NCBI GenBank assembly: GCA_963680875.1
Contig: OY804588.1
Location: 91,878,233 to 91,942,232, forward strand
DNA: 64,000 nucleotides
DNA from: Bathymodiolus brooksi
Lineage: Eukaryota > Mollusca > Bivalvia > Mytilida > Modiolidae
Reading direction: 5' to 3'
The translations under genes and the position numbers were made by a program. The notes beneath the pieces are model-generated. The model did no database searches, had not been told where the DNA came from, and was given only the letters and a program-made list of their open reading frames with translations. Shown in pieces: positions 63,801 to 64,000 of the stretch. Numbering within the stretch: the first letter of the stretch is position 1; every line of letters starts with the position of its first letter.

Positions 63801-64000
63801 ACAAGGTGAGTAATCACCCCTGGAAATATTTAGTTCTGATCGGACAGACACAGGAGAATACAGGTGTACAGCTTCTAATATAGCTGATAATGTGGAGAAA
63901 ACAGTGTCATTGTTTGTACAAGGTGAGTAATCACCCCTGGAAATATTTAGTTCTGATCAGACAGACACAGGAGAATACAGGTGTACAGCTTCTAATATAG
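48834..64000. repeat. 117-bp megasatellite made of exon 17 end plus its donor, about 130 copies, open at window end
   Basis: The monomer has a GTGAGTTATCTCCCC head, then ends as exon 17 from CTGGAAATATTTAGTTCTGA through GGAGAATACAGGTGTACAGC to CATTGTTTGTACAAG. The period is 117 except one 4-nt deletion near 51280. Two head classes alternate: GAGTTATCT (open, Glu-Leu-Ser) and GAGTAATCA (in-frame TAA). A position after TTCTGAT varies as CAG, CGG or TGG (Gln, Arg, Trp). Other markers are AATAGAGCTGG, ACAACTTC, CAAGATGAG and GTGTAATTG. Each monomer encodes only the E-F-G strand half of an Ig domain with one Cys. Copies are about 97-99 percent alike by eye. Plus- and minus-strand frames of 75-315 codons here are consequences of the period. 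Confidence 0.97.
53950..62139. repeat. Higher-order duplication: two tandem 4095-bp blocks (35 monomers each)
   Basis: Marker variants recur at exactly +4095 (35 x 117): CAAGATGAG at 54207 and 58302, AATAGAGCTGG near 54751 and 58846, the Ile-for-Val FIQ copy near 55255 and 59350, the CTGAAAATA copy near 54577 and 58672, and GTGTAATTG near 57938 and 62033. Only scattered differences are seen (for example ACAG to TTAG near 58719). Outside about 53950-62160 the marker order diverges. Boundaries are good to about one monomer. Confidence 0.85.

Noticed and set aside
49271..63813. Plus-strand frames of 75-285 codons starting MEKTVSLF or MWRKQCHC as separate genes
   Set aside because: They begin mid-monomer and consist only of repeated half-Ig units or a shifted frame of them; no acceptor or promoter was found for any of them.
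49687..63851. Minus-strand frames of 81-315 codons across the 117-bp array
   Set aside because: Antisense translation of the Ig-exon monomer; length follows from the multiple-of-three period and absence of antisense stops.

Overview
This is a eukaryotic, AT-rich window that reads as mollusc, probably bivalve, nuclear DNA. The evidence is a multi-exon animal gene with GT-AG introns, many copies of tRNA-derived SINE-like repeats with the 'gaaatattgttgaaagtgg' and 'ctgaaaaattgctga' tails common in molluscs, pearl/CvA-like elements with roughly 160-170 bp core repeats beside a CCGT microsatellite, a Penelope-like reverse transcriptase relic, and many MITEs. The species cannot be fixed from sequence alone.

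One protein-coding gene can be supported: the 5' part of a hemicentin (HMCN) orthologue on the + strand. I placed 17 exons from the start codon at 7017 to 48833. All splice phases agree and no stop interrupts the joined frame (3169 nt, about 1056 residues). The product has a signal peptide, a von Willebrand A domain with a DITGS MIDAS motif, the hemicentin-specific region after it, and seven I-set immunoglobulin domains. The remaining Ig, nidogen/G2F and EGF-type modules expected of a hemicentin must lie beyond position 64000.

Layout: 1-7016 is upstream DNA with a Penelope-like relic, MITEs, a SINE and a 31-bp minisatellite. 7017-12100 holds exons 1-3 (most of the VWA domain). 15120-21931 holds exons 4-5 around a 5.4-kb array of 57-bp and then 45-bp monomers. 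24007-31803 holds exons 6-8, with a 31-bp satellite split by a 3.27-kb DNA transposon. 33775-48833 holds exons 9-17 (Ig2-Ig7), with minisatellites and nested transposons in the introns. 48834-64000 is one continuous array of about 130 copies of a 117-bp monomer that runs off the window.

The most unusual feature is shared by many introns of this gene. The tandem array starts exactly at the 5' splice site, and its monomer is the 3' end of the upstream exon plus its own GT donor. This is clear after exons 4, 8, 10, 15 and 17, probable after exon 12, and present as decayed copies after exon 7. Every monomer therefore carries another copy of the authentic donor. In the two largest arrays (57/45 bp and 117 bp) the monomer length is a multiple of three and read-through stays in the exon frame. 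In the three small clear arrays (34, 35 and 55 bp) any downstream donor would shift the frame or hit a stop. I infer a recurrent mechanism that seeds tandem repeats at exon-donor junctions, and possible in-frame exon-length variation at exon 17.
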